Origin: Glandiceps talaboti
Lineage: Eukaryota; Hemichordata; Enteropneusta; Spengelidae
Length of the DNA stretch: 64,000 bases
Assembly: GCF_964340395.1 (NCBI RefSeq)
Contig: NC_135551.1
Span: 5,117,463 to 5,181,462 of the forward strand
Direction of reading: 5' to 3'
Part shown: positions 1 to 9,168 of the stretch, piece after piece
Layout: each line of letters begins with the position of its first letter
Position numbering within the stretch: the stretch's first letter is position 1
Translations under genes and position numbers: made by a program
Notes under the pieces: model-generated
The model's input: the letters and a program-made list of their open reading frames with translations, nothing else
Databases searched by the model: none
Told to the model about the DNA's origin: nothing

Positions 1-1435
1 CAGCCACAAATAATACGTTTATCCACACTACGATACCACGAGTATGTTATTGAACATTTTCTTTAAACATTTGCAGTTACACCTAGTGCAAAGAACAGTG
101 CAAATTAACAATATGTATTTCGGTTAGACTTAAGAATTACTAGCGTTACTCTTATTTCATTCATACCCTCCCTCATACTACAGACGAAGATTGCCTTACG
201 GTTTGTGTTCCTATTATTACACTGTGTAACACGGTTATGCTAATCGAACATGATTAAGTGCAGGAGTGGACAGTTGTGATAAAATAGGGTAATATAAGGG
301 GTTGGAATCTTCTATTCTTTACATAAGTGGATATATAGATTATTTGACCTTTTGGCTTTACACAGTGATGCATGCAAGTTGCCTTGAGAATGTCCTTGTC
401 ACCATGACAAACATGAGAAAGGGGAGGATACGTCCATATACATCTACTGTTGGTGGGAGAGCCATCAAAAAATGTTCATGTGGATGTACCAAATGATAAT
501 ACACTACTCTGTGAACTCCCTATATTAATGCTTGTGATGATTTCATTAGACGTCGACAACCGTGTTTATTATCAATAACTAGGTGTTACCAATATCAAAT
601 AACATTTTAACATTTCACGTTAATAAACAAATCACAAGTCCTGGCTTTGATATTTGGATATTGGACCGTGAACATGAAATGTTTTGGAACAGATGCAAAC
701 ATTCATTTTTTTTCATTAAACAAATTTATTTCCCCCTATAAAGCGACAGCTCAATTATATTTTGATACAATTCTGTGGACTTCAAGAACACAACAACTGG
801 ATATTTAAAAACTTATACGTTTGACACCATCCGGTCACAATAAACGAAGCCCTGAAGTATTGCATTGATAACTTGATCTATTTGCTAAGTAAATAGTCTC
901 TAACATTTGAACAGCTGCTTAAAAGTAAACCGTGCCAGTTGTCGAATGATACGAGTAGAATATCACCATTTACTTGTATTAAAAAGCTGGTACTCACAAA
1001 AGCTTGGTACTCACACATGTTGGATGAATGCTTTGTCATACTTCAGTCACAACAACCTTCACCCCGGTGTTATCTTTGTCTTACACAAACTCTATATGTC
1101 ATTTTGCCCGTTTACATACGACTATCCTTATTGATATGTGTACTTAGGTGATTGACATCAACATTAATTATTTATATGTGCCACATGCCTTTGATGAAAC
1201 GGCTTCTATGTTACACATGGGTGCTTATATCATATTGTTATATCTGTCAATGCGATATACGTGTCTTTTAGTTATGACTTATGTGGGTTATATAATAATA
1301 ATATTCCAGGACGTTCATTTTTTCTTTAGTAAAACTGAATTCCATTACTAAGACCGAGCTCTTTCTCTGTTGATTAAAAAATAAAGAGAAAAGGGTAAAT
1401 TCTAGACTGTAAGATACGTGATGTCGTCCAGTCAT
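1..1435. other. Non-coding stretch, no gene recognised
   Basis: Only short chance reading frames (under 80 codons) occur on both strands. None resembles a known protein, and none has a convincing start, domain or splice structure. The base composition is AT-rich like the rest of the window. Confidence 0.6.
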
Positions 1436-1441
1436 CAGCAG

Positions 1442-1790
1442 TCTGATCTGAAAGGGGAACGCCATTCCAGGAAATAGAGACATTTTCCTAAACGATGGGT
1501 TCTGGAGAGTCATTTTCTGATTTACATCACCTACAATTACTTACGATTCCAGAGAAACATCTAGTTGATCTCGTGCATTTATAGGGTATCTTTGCATTGG
1601 ATAATTGCCTTATGGGAGGTATTAGAATACAGTATTCGGTAGATGATATCTGAATATTCATAAGTAACAAATGCGATACACTTCAGTGTGAACGGCTGCT
1701 GATGTAAAATCATGAAATAACTCTCCAGAAAACATGTTTTACGAAAAAGTGTATATTTCCTGTAGTGGCGTTCCCCTTTCAGATTGTACT
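1442..1790. repeat. Foldback (MITE-like) element with ~90 bp inverted arms
   Basis: The arm at about 1442-1528 is repeated in inverted orientation at about 1699-1790. Both contain the core TCTGAAAGGGGAACGCCA, a following AGGAAATA block and a TTCTGGAGAGT block, with scattered mismatches and small gaps. About 170 bp of unrelated DNA separates the arms. There is no coding capacity. This architecture fits a non-autonomous foldback transposon or MITE, but I cannot identify the family or a clear target-site duplication. Confidence 0.6.
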
Positions 1791-2003
1791 GTTCTTTTCA
1801 ACTATGACATTTGCATGGAATTCAGAATGACATAACCAATACTAATAAATATGGCAACAACTCAAAACGATGAACCCAATACCTATAGTGGAATCCTGAT
1901 TGCTGAATGGTTATAATGGCTCACCGTTGCATTTAGTTTCTGAATGGCTAAAGTCCTCGTACAAGATTTGAACTACAGTTGCGTCCCAGTCAACAAATCT
2001 TTC

Positions 2004-2147
<144 letters not shown>

Positions 2148-2743
2148 GCGAAACTAGTGTAATTAATCATTACAGGATACCAGGAATAGCGGATTTGAGG
2201 TAGATGACTATATTGTGGGAAGTCCACTCCTGTAAACAACAGACAAATATACTTTGGCTTTTGAAACTGTTCCAAAATATATAGATACAGTCAAGCACAT
2301 GTGTCATGGAAGAGAGAAAAGAAAACAAAGAGATTATTGTCTACTATGTCTACTAAAACTGCAAAAATACAACATTTATGTGTTTTCCATTTTGTTTGGA
2401 ATATTGCTGAAATCTATTTGACTGGTATTTCAATGTATTGGTTCTGCAAACGTAATGATAAATTCCTGTTATTACTCATAATTAGGTAATTTATCTTACT
2501 AGAATTTATTGTACGTTTGCTGCAATCATGCCAGTTGATTACTTTCAGCAGTTCAATGTATTTCAAATCAATAACGATAATACGAGTTACAATGTATGTA
2601 TGTACTAAAAATCTATCTTCTCTGTTCTTATTTTTTTCTTAATCAACAAACTGACTTACAAAATACACGCACGCACGTACGCACAGACAAACAAACACAC
2701 AGACATACATACGTAAATACGTACGCACGTGCATACATAAACA

Positions 2744-2867
2744 TGTATGTATGCATGCATGCATACATACATACATACATACATACATACATACATACAT
2801 ACATACATTTGTACATACATACATACATACATACATACATACATACATACATACATACATACATACA
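2744..2867. repeat. (ACAT)n microsatellite
   Basis: A tract of ACAT repeats, with a few ATGC/ATGT and one TTTGT interruption. It is bordered upstream by degenerate ACGC/ACGT steps. The second tandem unit has a longer counterpart at 7303-7605. Confidence 0.95.
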
Positions 2868-3002
2868 ATTACCATGAGTAAATAAATTAAGATAGTAAAT
2901 TGAATGTTATCTGAATAATAGTAACACAATAGTAAGAGTATGACTTCGTATGATTAACCAGATTCTCGTACACATTTATTTTGATGAAATTCATTATTCA
3001 AT
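2868..3002. repeat. Dispersed repeat abutting an ACAT array, copy 1
   Basis: This ~135 bp block begins directly at the end of the ACAT array. It recurs at 7606-7743, also at the end of an ACAT array, and in inverted orientation at 35708-35843, where it again ends exactly at an ATGT array. The third copy lies far outside the tandem unit, so this is a dispersed element end rather than only part of the local duplication. Confidence 0.75.
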
Positions 3003-3050
3003 TAGTTTTCGTACAGTAAGAAATAAACATGATTAATATCAATATCACTA

Positions 3051-3137
3051 TCTCTGAGTACAGTGTTGTGCAGCTTCCTCTCAAACTGACGGATTTATAC
3101 GCCAGTTGAGTATTACATTACAGAAATAAAAACTTGA
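3051..3137 (+). repeat. Recurrent ~90 bp block, copy 1 (upstream of Ig gene 1)
   Basis: The block begins CTGAGTACAGT, has a middle part near AAACTGACGGATTTATA and ends CATTACAGAAATA. Related blocks lie at 7790-7874, 12357-12440, 42821-42900 and 46361-46440, all on the same strand. It seems to be an old marker of the duplicated Ig-gene unit; two copies now have no Ig gene directly downstream. Whether it has a function is unknown. Confidence 0.65.
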
Positions 3138-3940
3138 GTTTTATAGCTACAAATGACAAACAGCAGATAGGTCAAATGACTGAGTAAATATAGCAGAATA
3201 AAGGTACTGTTTCAGTTTAATGTGTGTACGTCTGCATGTATGCATACAAAACATCGCTGGGAACGTCCATGTCCTCCCTTTAATTGTGGACAGGCATGAG
3301 AAGAGCGCCCACAACGTTTGATCGTAGTCTATGTAGCAGGCGACACAGTTCCAAAGAAAGCGATGTCGTGTGATGTAAAGAGTTGTGGGCTATGTGAATA
3401 AAATTATTTGGTTGATTGAAATGATTGTGCACGTGGTAACTATTTTTCCCATTCCAACTTAAAAGTGAATCTCAGTGCTCTGGGATACTTCTCAGTGAGT
3501 AAAACAGCAATAATCAATTGAGTCTACGACAGTCTGTATCGTGATGATATGAAAGTTCTGATAACTATTCTGATAGATATCACTTGGAAAGACTACATGG
3601 GAAAACTTTCAATAATATAAGTAAGAACAAAATAACTAGATATAACTGTGTCTGTTACTGAACAAATGACGTATTTTAGTTGGTCTTTATACTCGGTGAA
3701 AGGAAGTCGACCAAATGTTGTCTTGTGCCAAAATAGAACGTTTTGTACTATTCAAAGTGTAATGTTAGGCACACAGTTGAACTTTAGTCTTTTGTTGTTT
3801 ATAAGTTTATTTATTATTATTGTGAACTGAAGATATTCTGTCACGTCACACTTAATGCTGAAACTTAAGGTTAATAAAACAAACACAGAGAAGAGTGATG
3901 CATTATTTGGAAGGTTGCCAAGAACGTGTATAAAGTTGCT

Positions 3941-4296
3941 CTCAGATTCAGAATCAGATTCAGATTGGAGGACAATTTAAACAGAATCAGACTCATATAG
4001 TCTCAGACAAAGACACCCAACGAAGTAATACCATTTACACTATAGGAAATGACCGCCACTTCCCACCCAAAATAAAACGTTACTTTTATGAACTTTTAAA
4101 TAAGATTAAAGATATCTCTAAGCGACTTCAATAGAGATACATCATTGGAATTAGTGTCTACAAAAACATACACCATGGCCAGTTGAACTAACTTTGACCT
4201 ACTGTAAATGTCTTGCATAAATATATATTAGACTACAAGGCTGATTCTAAGGCTCAATCTGAGACTACTATCCAATCTGAATATGAATCTGAGATC
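3941..4296. repeat. Foldback element upstream of Ig gene 1
   Basis: The left end 3941-3968 is built from AGATTC/GATTCAG hexamers and ends CAGATTGG. The inverted partner is 4272-4296, starting CCAATCTGAAT. Interior GACTCATATAGTCTCAGAC forms a second inverted motif. The same element sits at 8640-9004 before Ig gene 2. It ends about 170 bp before the start codon, so it must contribute to the 5' flank of both genes. It could be an old MITE or a structured promoter element. Confidence 0.6.
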
Positions 4297-4463
4297 AACT
4301 CTATACACATTTGATAAAAAAATGGAAAGTTGAGTATTTTACCCAAGCTAACAAGTGCGCACATCAGGAGGACAAAGTCATACGTTCCTGTTGGTATTTA
4401 CACAACACACAACTACTCTCGCCAACTGACATTAACACAGTTTAATGTGTGACAGACATCATC

Positions 4464-6158
4464 ATGTGTTTCTGGTCTACTTTATTTCTAACTCTCGCCT
4501 TCCTAAATGGCAACGTGGTAACAGCAATTCCTAGGATTGTTATCGGACCTGTAAACGTATCATTGACGCTGTATCGAGGATCTGAAAATGGAATGTTCAG
4601 CCTACATTGTGTTGTCGCAGATCTTGACTCCAACCACAAAGTTTCTTGGAAGAAAAATGGAAAAGTGATTAGCAACAATTCCAGATTTCGTCAACAGATT
4701 CATCACCTCATCGATAGCAGCAGATACAGGATTGTTTCTAAACATAACGACCAGTATGATTTACAGATATCAGATGTCAGGAATATAACAATACCAAAGG
4801 ATCAAGGTGAATACCAATGTGTAGTTAAAAATAAACACAATAATGACATCATTGTCGAATCTGATAAGGTAACTGTTAGTATTTTGTTCACCCCACATGT
4901 AAACCAGCTTACTTGCCTAGTTAATGGAAGTGACCTTTATTCAAGAGAAGTGACAGAAGCTGAACCTGTTATGTTAGGATGCCGTGTTGATAAAGATATA
5001 CATCCACCAATAGAAGTGAACATGTTCAAAGGTGACAGTTTACAACTTGAAACAGTGACATCAGATTCATATCAGGATGCATACAGTGTTAATACAATCG
5101 ATAGATCATACCAATGGTATCCATCGATAGACGACCACAGTGCATCATTTATGTGTCAAGCTGAACATCCAACGTTTACATCAACCAAAAAATGTACAAT
5201 TGGACCATTCACAGTCAGGTATAAACCACGAGTAACAGTTGAATCAGTTCATGATAATAAAGTTGTTATCACCTCCCAAACTGAATGGGTACTACTGAAG
5301 TGTCAGGTTCAAGCTCACCCTTCTGTCAATGGATACGTATGGAAAATGAATGGAAAGGAAGTTCAACACAGTGAAAATTTTCGTTTCCAGATTGATCCTA
5401 AATGCTTGTATATTGGACAGTTTGTTATGAATGATAATGGACATTACAATTTTACTTGCGATGTATCAAACGCGATGGGAATAAGTTCAGGGTCATTAAC
5501 TATTACAGTTCAAATAGCCAGCCCCACAACCACCATAGTACCAACGATAAATACAAAATCTACATTGACATCAACTCGCAAGATAACAACTGTCCCTGAG
5601 GTGATCACCAGTAAAGGAAAAATATCTACACCATCGTCGACATCTCCGCCGCGTACAACATTCACGACATCCACTCCGATTTCCTCTGCTCACGGACATC
5701 ATAAGGAAATCACGCTGCAAATACATCCAACGTATCCGCTGAGCAAAGCTGTTAAATCAACGTCGAACACAGTGCATAGTACGACTGTTGTAAGTATAGG
5801 ACAAAGATGTAAAGAACACAACAATAATAATAACACCCCTATCCTTGCAGGAGTGGTAGTTTGTTGTATACTTCTACTTATGAATTTACTAGTGTTGGTT
5901 GCTCGCTTCATAAGATCACGTCGACAACAGAATCATAGAAGTAGACAACGAGAAAGCGCGCCTCGGAACAAGCTCACAGATTTACGTATGTCAACATTGA
6001 ACAGTGATAACGACCAGATAAATGAAAACCAACCTGTAACAACAGAAACTGGTATATATTCAGTCATAACAGAGCCAGGATATTGTCCACGTGTAACTGA
6101 TTGTCAGTCACATGAAGAATTGTTGTACGCAAACCAGCAAATGCAAGTGCCAAATTAA
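4464..6158 (+). CDS. Ig-superfamily type I membrane receptor, short-tailed (Ig gene 1)
   Basis: An uninterrupted 564-codon gene. I chose the ATG at 4464 because it begins a typical signal peptide (MCFWSTLFLTLAFLNGNVVTA) and has A at -3. An upstream ATG at 4445 is out of frame. Three Ig-like domains follow, with paired cysteines near residues 49/119 (with WKKNG and DQGEYQC), 173/231 and 280/332 (with YVWKMNG and DNGHYNFTC). Extra cysteines near 151 and 244 may form another bond. A Thr/Ser/Pro-rich stalk (about 350-450) leads to a membrane helix (about 460-484), then basic RSRRQQN and a tail of about 75 residues. The tail has GIYSVI (Tyr532) and LLYANQ (Tyr555) but no canonical ITIM; YxN motifs can bind Grb2-type SH2 domains, which is only inference here. 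The ectodomain is nearly that of the gene at 9169. An Ig gene with no introns is unusual. Ligand and cell type are unknown. Confidence 0.88.
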   Translation: MCFWSTLFLTLAFLNGNVVTAIPRIVIGPVNVSLTLYRGSENGMFSLHCVVADLDSNHKVSWKKNGKVISNNSRFRQQIHHLIDSSRYRIVSKHNDQYDLQISDVRNITIPKDQGEYQCVVKNKHNNDIIVESDKVTVSILFTPHVNQLTCLVNGSDLYSREVTEAEPVMLGCRVDKDIHPPIEVNMFKGDSLQLETVTSDSYQDAYSVNTIDRSYQWYPSIDDHSASFMCQAEHPTFTSTKKCTIGPFTVRYKPRVTVESVHDNKVVITSQTEWVLLKCQVQAHPSVNGYVWKMNGKEVQHSENFRFQIDPKCLYIGQFVMNDNGHYNFTCDVSNAMGISSGSLTITVQIASPTTTIVPTINTKSTLTSTRKITTVPEVITSKGKISTPSSTSPPRTTFTTSTPISSAHGHHKEITLQIHPTYPLSKAVKSTSNTVHSTTVVSIGQRCKEHNNNNNTPILAGVVVCCILLLMNLLVLVARFIRSRRQQNHRSRQRESAPRNKLTDLRMSTLNSDNDQINENQPVTTETGIYSVITEPGYCPRVTDCQSHEELLYANQQMQVPN

Positions 6159-6309
6159 ACTTCGTGAAAACATTTCTGTTTCGACTAAAACAGTATGATA
6201 ACAGAATGCACATCGATGGTGATATATACAGTATGTTATCAGCTCTATATTGAAATCTATTCACTAAGAAAATTGGTGCACCACCATCCTTGTATTCAGA
6301 TAAACCAAA

Positions 6310-6485
6310 TGATGCATGTACATCTGATATATTCCGGCACGTGCCAATAGAACATGATGTACGTAGAAGTAGGGTATTTTACAATATCAGCGACAAATAT
6401 ATTGCAAAGGAAAAAAACTCCACGGTCAAATAATGTGTTAAGGTCTAATGATACCGACTTCGATATCTCTGGGCAACATCTCGTT
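6310..6485 (+). pseudogene. Decayed tail-coding remnant behind Ig gene 1
   Basis: Behind the stop of Ig gene 1, two stretches still resemble the coding tail of Ig gene 2. Near 6325-6375 one frame reads SDIFRHVPIEHDV, against IIRHVPEGHDV in gene 2. Near 6450-6475 the bases CGACTTCGATATCTCTGGGC align with the gene 2 codons for the ITIM segment (ELDFSGQ), with frame-breaking gaps and the tyrosine codon lost. Ig gene 1 therefore descends from a long-tailed ITIM gene and lost its signalling end. This stretch is probably now 3' UTR. Confidence 0.65.
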
Positions 6486-6639
6486 AAACATTATTGAATG
6501 AAGCCATACGTTAATAGAAAACGAGATTTAGGATGTTGATTTAAGACTTTTGATATAGGGATATATATTTTGAATGTGATTTTTATAGTTTACACATTAT
6601 TACTTTTAATAATATCTAGATTAATACTTATGTTTCTTC

Positions 6640-6716
6640 TTTTAGAGAGAGAGAGAGAGTGAGTGAGTGAGAGACAGACAGACAGACAGACGGACAGAGA
6701 GATGGACGGACGGACG

Positions 6717-6762
<46 letters not shown>
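6640..6762. repeat. GA/GACA/GACG microsatellite between the tandem units
   Basis: GA repeats grade into GTGA, GACA and GACG tetranucleotides and back into a long GACA run. The array lies at the junction of the two duplicated Ig units, at the same relative position as the GA array at 2019-2138. Confidence 0.9.
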
Positions 6763-7302
6763 GAATCTAGTGTACTAATGAATCATTGCAGGATACCAGT
6801 TTGAGGTAGATGACTATATTATAGGCAGTCCACTCCTGTAAACAACAATTATTTTCTAATTTTGACAGACAAATATATGTTGGCATTAGAAACTGTTCCA
6901 AAACACTCAGTTGCAATATACAGATATAGACAAGCACACGTGTCACAGGAGACAGAAAAAATGAACGAGACTATCGTCTATTGTGACTAGTAAAAATGCA
7001 AAAATGCAACATTTATGTGTTTTCCATTTTGTTTGGAATATTGCTGATATCTATTTGACTGGTATTTCAATGTATTGATTCTGCAAACTTAATGATAAAT
7101 TTATGTTATTCCTCATAATAATTCCTCATAATTAGGTAATTTATCTTACTACAATTTATTGTACATTTAATTAATTACTTTAAGCAATTCAATGTATTTC
7201 AAATCAATAACGATGATAATACGAGTTACAATGTATGTATGTACTCTAGCTTCTCTGTTCTTATTTTTCTCTTAATCAACAAACTGACATACAAAATACA
7301 CA

Positions 7303-7438
7303 CACATACATACATACATACATACGTAAGTACGTACGTACATACATACATACATACATACATACATACATACATACATACATACATACATACATACATG
7401 CATACATACATACAGACGTACGTACATACATACATACA

Positions 7439-7499
<61 letters not shown>

Positions 7500-7605
7500 C
7501 ATACATACGTACGTACGTACGTACGTACGTACGTACGTACGTACATACATACATACATACATACATACATACATACATACATACATACATACATACATAC
7601 ATACA
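7303..7605. repeat. (ACAT)n / (ACGT)n microsatellite
   Basis: About 300 bp of ACAT repeats with a homogeneous (ACGT)n block near 7507-7542 and a few single-base interruptions. The ACGT block is self-complementary over about 36 bp, which could form a hairpin. Confidence 0.95.
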
Positions 7606-7743
7606 ATTACCACGAGTAAATAAATTAATATCATAAATTGAATGTTATCTGAATAATAGTAACACAATAGTAAGAGTATGACTTCGTATGATTAACCAGA
7701 TTCTCGAACACATTTATTTTGATGAAATTCATTATTCAATTAG
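7606..7743. repeat. Dispersed repeat abutting an ACAT array, copy 2
   Basis: Counterpart of 2868-3002 and, inverted, of 35708-35843. It again begins exactly where the ACAT array ends. Confidence 0.75.
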
Positions 7744-7789
7744 TTTTCGTACAGTAAGAAATAAACATGATTAATAACACTATCACTAT

Positions 7790-7874
7790 CTCTGAGTACA
7801 GTGTTGTGTAGCTTCCTCTCAAACTGACGGATTTATACGCCAGTTGAGTATTACATTACAGAAGTAAAAACTTT
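7790..7874 (+). repeat. Recurrent ~90 bp block, copy 2 (upstream of Ig gene 2)
   Basis: Near-identical to 3051-3137; more diverged copies lie at 12357, 42821 and 46361. Confidence 0.65.
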
Positions 7875-8639
7875 AGTTTTATAGCTACAAATGACAAACA
7901 GTAGATATGTCAAATGATTGAGTAAACATAGAAAAATAAAGGTACTGTTTCAGTTTAATGTGTGTACGTCTGCATGTATGCATACAAAACATCGCTGGGA
8001 ACGTCCTTCTCATCCCTTTGTGGACAGGCATGAGAAGAGCTCCAATAACGTTTGATCGTACAGTCTAAGTAGCAGGCGACCCCGTTCCAAACAATCGATG
8101 TCGTGTGAAGTAAAGAGTTGTTGAATGTGTGAATAAAATTATTTGGATGATTGAAATGATTGTGCACGTGGTAACTATTTTTTTCCATTCCAACTTAAAA
8201 GTGAATCTGGGATACCTCTCAGTGAGAGTGTACGTAAAACAACAATAATCAACAAATTGAGTTTCAGACAGTCTTTAGCATAATGATATCAATGTTCCGA
8301 TAACTATTCTGATAAATATCAGTTGGAAAGGCTGCTTGGAAAAACTTTCAATAATATAAGTAAGAACAAAATATAATAAGATATGACTTTGCCTGTTATG
8401 GTACAAATGATTAGTTTTAGTTGTTCTTTATACTCGACCACATGTTGTATTGTATTTTTCAAAGTGTAATGTTAGGCACACAGTTGAACTTTCGTCTTTT
8501 GTTGTTTATGTTTATTTTAATATTATTGTGAAATGAAGACATTCTGTCACTTCACACTGAAACTTAAGGTTAATAAAACAAACACAGAGAAGCGTGATGC
8601 ATTATTTGGAAGGTTGCCAAGAACGTGTATAAAGTTGCT

Positions 8640-9004
8640 CTCAGATTCAGAATCAGATTCAGATTGGAGGACAATATAAGCAGAATCAGACTCATATAGT
8701 CTCAGACACAGACACCAAACGAAGTAATATCATTAAGACTATAGGAACTGACCGCCACTTCCCCACTCAACATGAAATGTTACTTCTATAGACTTTTAAA
8801 TAAGATTACAAATATCTCTAAGCTACTTCATTAGAGATGCATCATTGAAATTAGTGTCTTCAAAAACATACATCATGGCCAGTTGAACTAACTTTCACCT
8901 ATTACAGATGTCATGTATAAATATATATATTAGACTACAAAGCCGATTCCAAGGCTCAATATGAGACAACTAATATCCAATCTGAATCTGATTCTGAGAT
9001 CAAC
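8640..9004. repeat. Foldback element upstream of Ig gene 2
   Basis: The left end 8640-8667 and the inverted right end 8977-9004 share a perfect CAGAATCAGATTCAGATTGG core, a better match than in copy 1. The element ends about 165 bp before the start codon at 9169. Confidence 0.6.
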
Positions 9005-9168
9005 GTTATGCACATTCGCAAAAAAATAGAAAGTTGAGTATTTTACCCAAGCTAACAAGTGCGCACATCCCAGGCCAGGAAGACAACGTCATGCGTTCCT
9101 GGTATTTACTCAACACACAACTCTCGTCAACTCACATTAACACAGTTTAATGTGTGACAGACATCATC

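Larger units (their letters stand above)
2150..6640 (+). repeat. Tandem segmental duplication, unit 1 (holds Ig gene 1)
   Basis: From the flank of the GA array to behind the Ig gene this segment aligns along its length with 6763-11330. Shared landmarks in the same order are the block ending TCCACTCCTGTAAACAAC, an ACAT microsatellite, the block starting ACAATTACCA, the CTCAGATTC foldback element, and the Ig gene itself. The copies look mostly above 85 percent identical by eye outside the microsatellites, so the duplication is fairly recent. Confidence 0.9.

Noticed and set aside
4449-4463. Extended N terminus of Ig gene 1 beginning at a GTG codon (same at 9154 for gene 2)
   Set aside because: The signal peptide begins properly at the ATG 15 bases downstream; GTG initiation is not expected in a eukaryotic nuclear gene.
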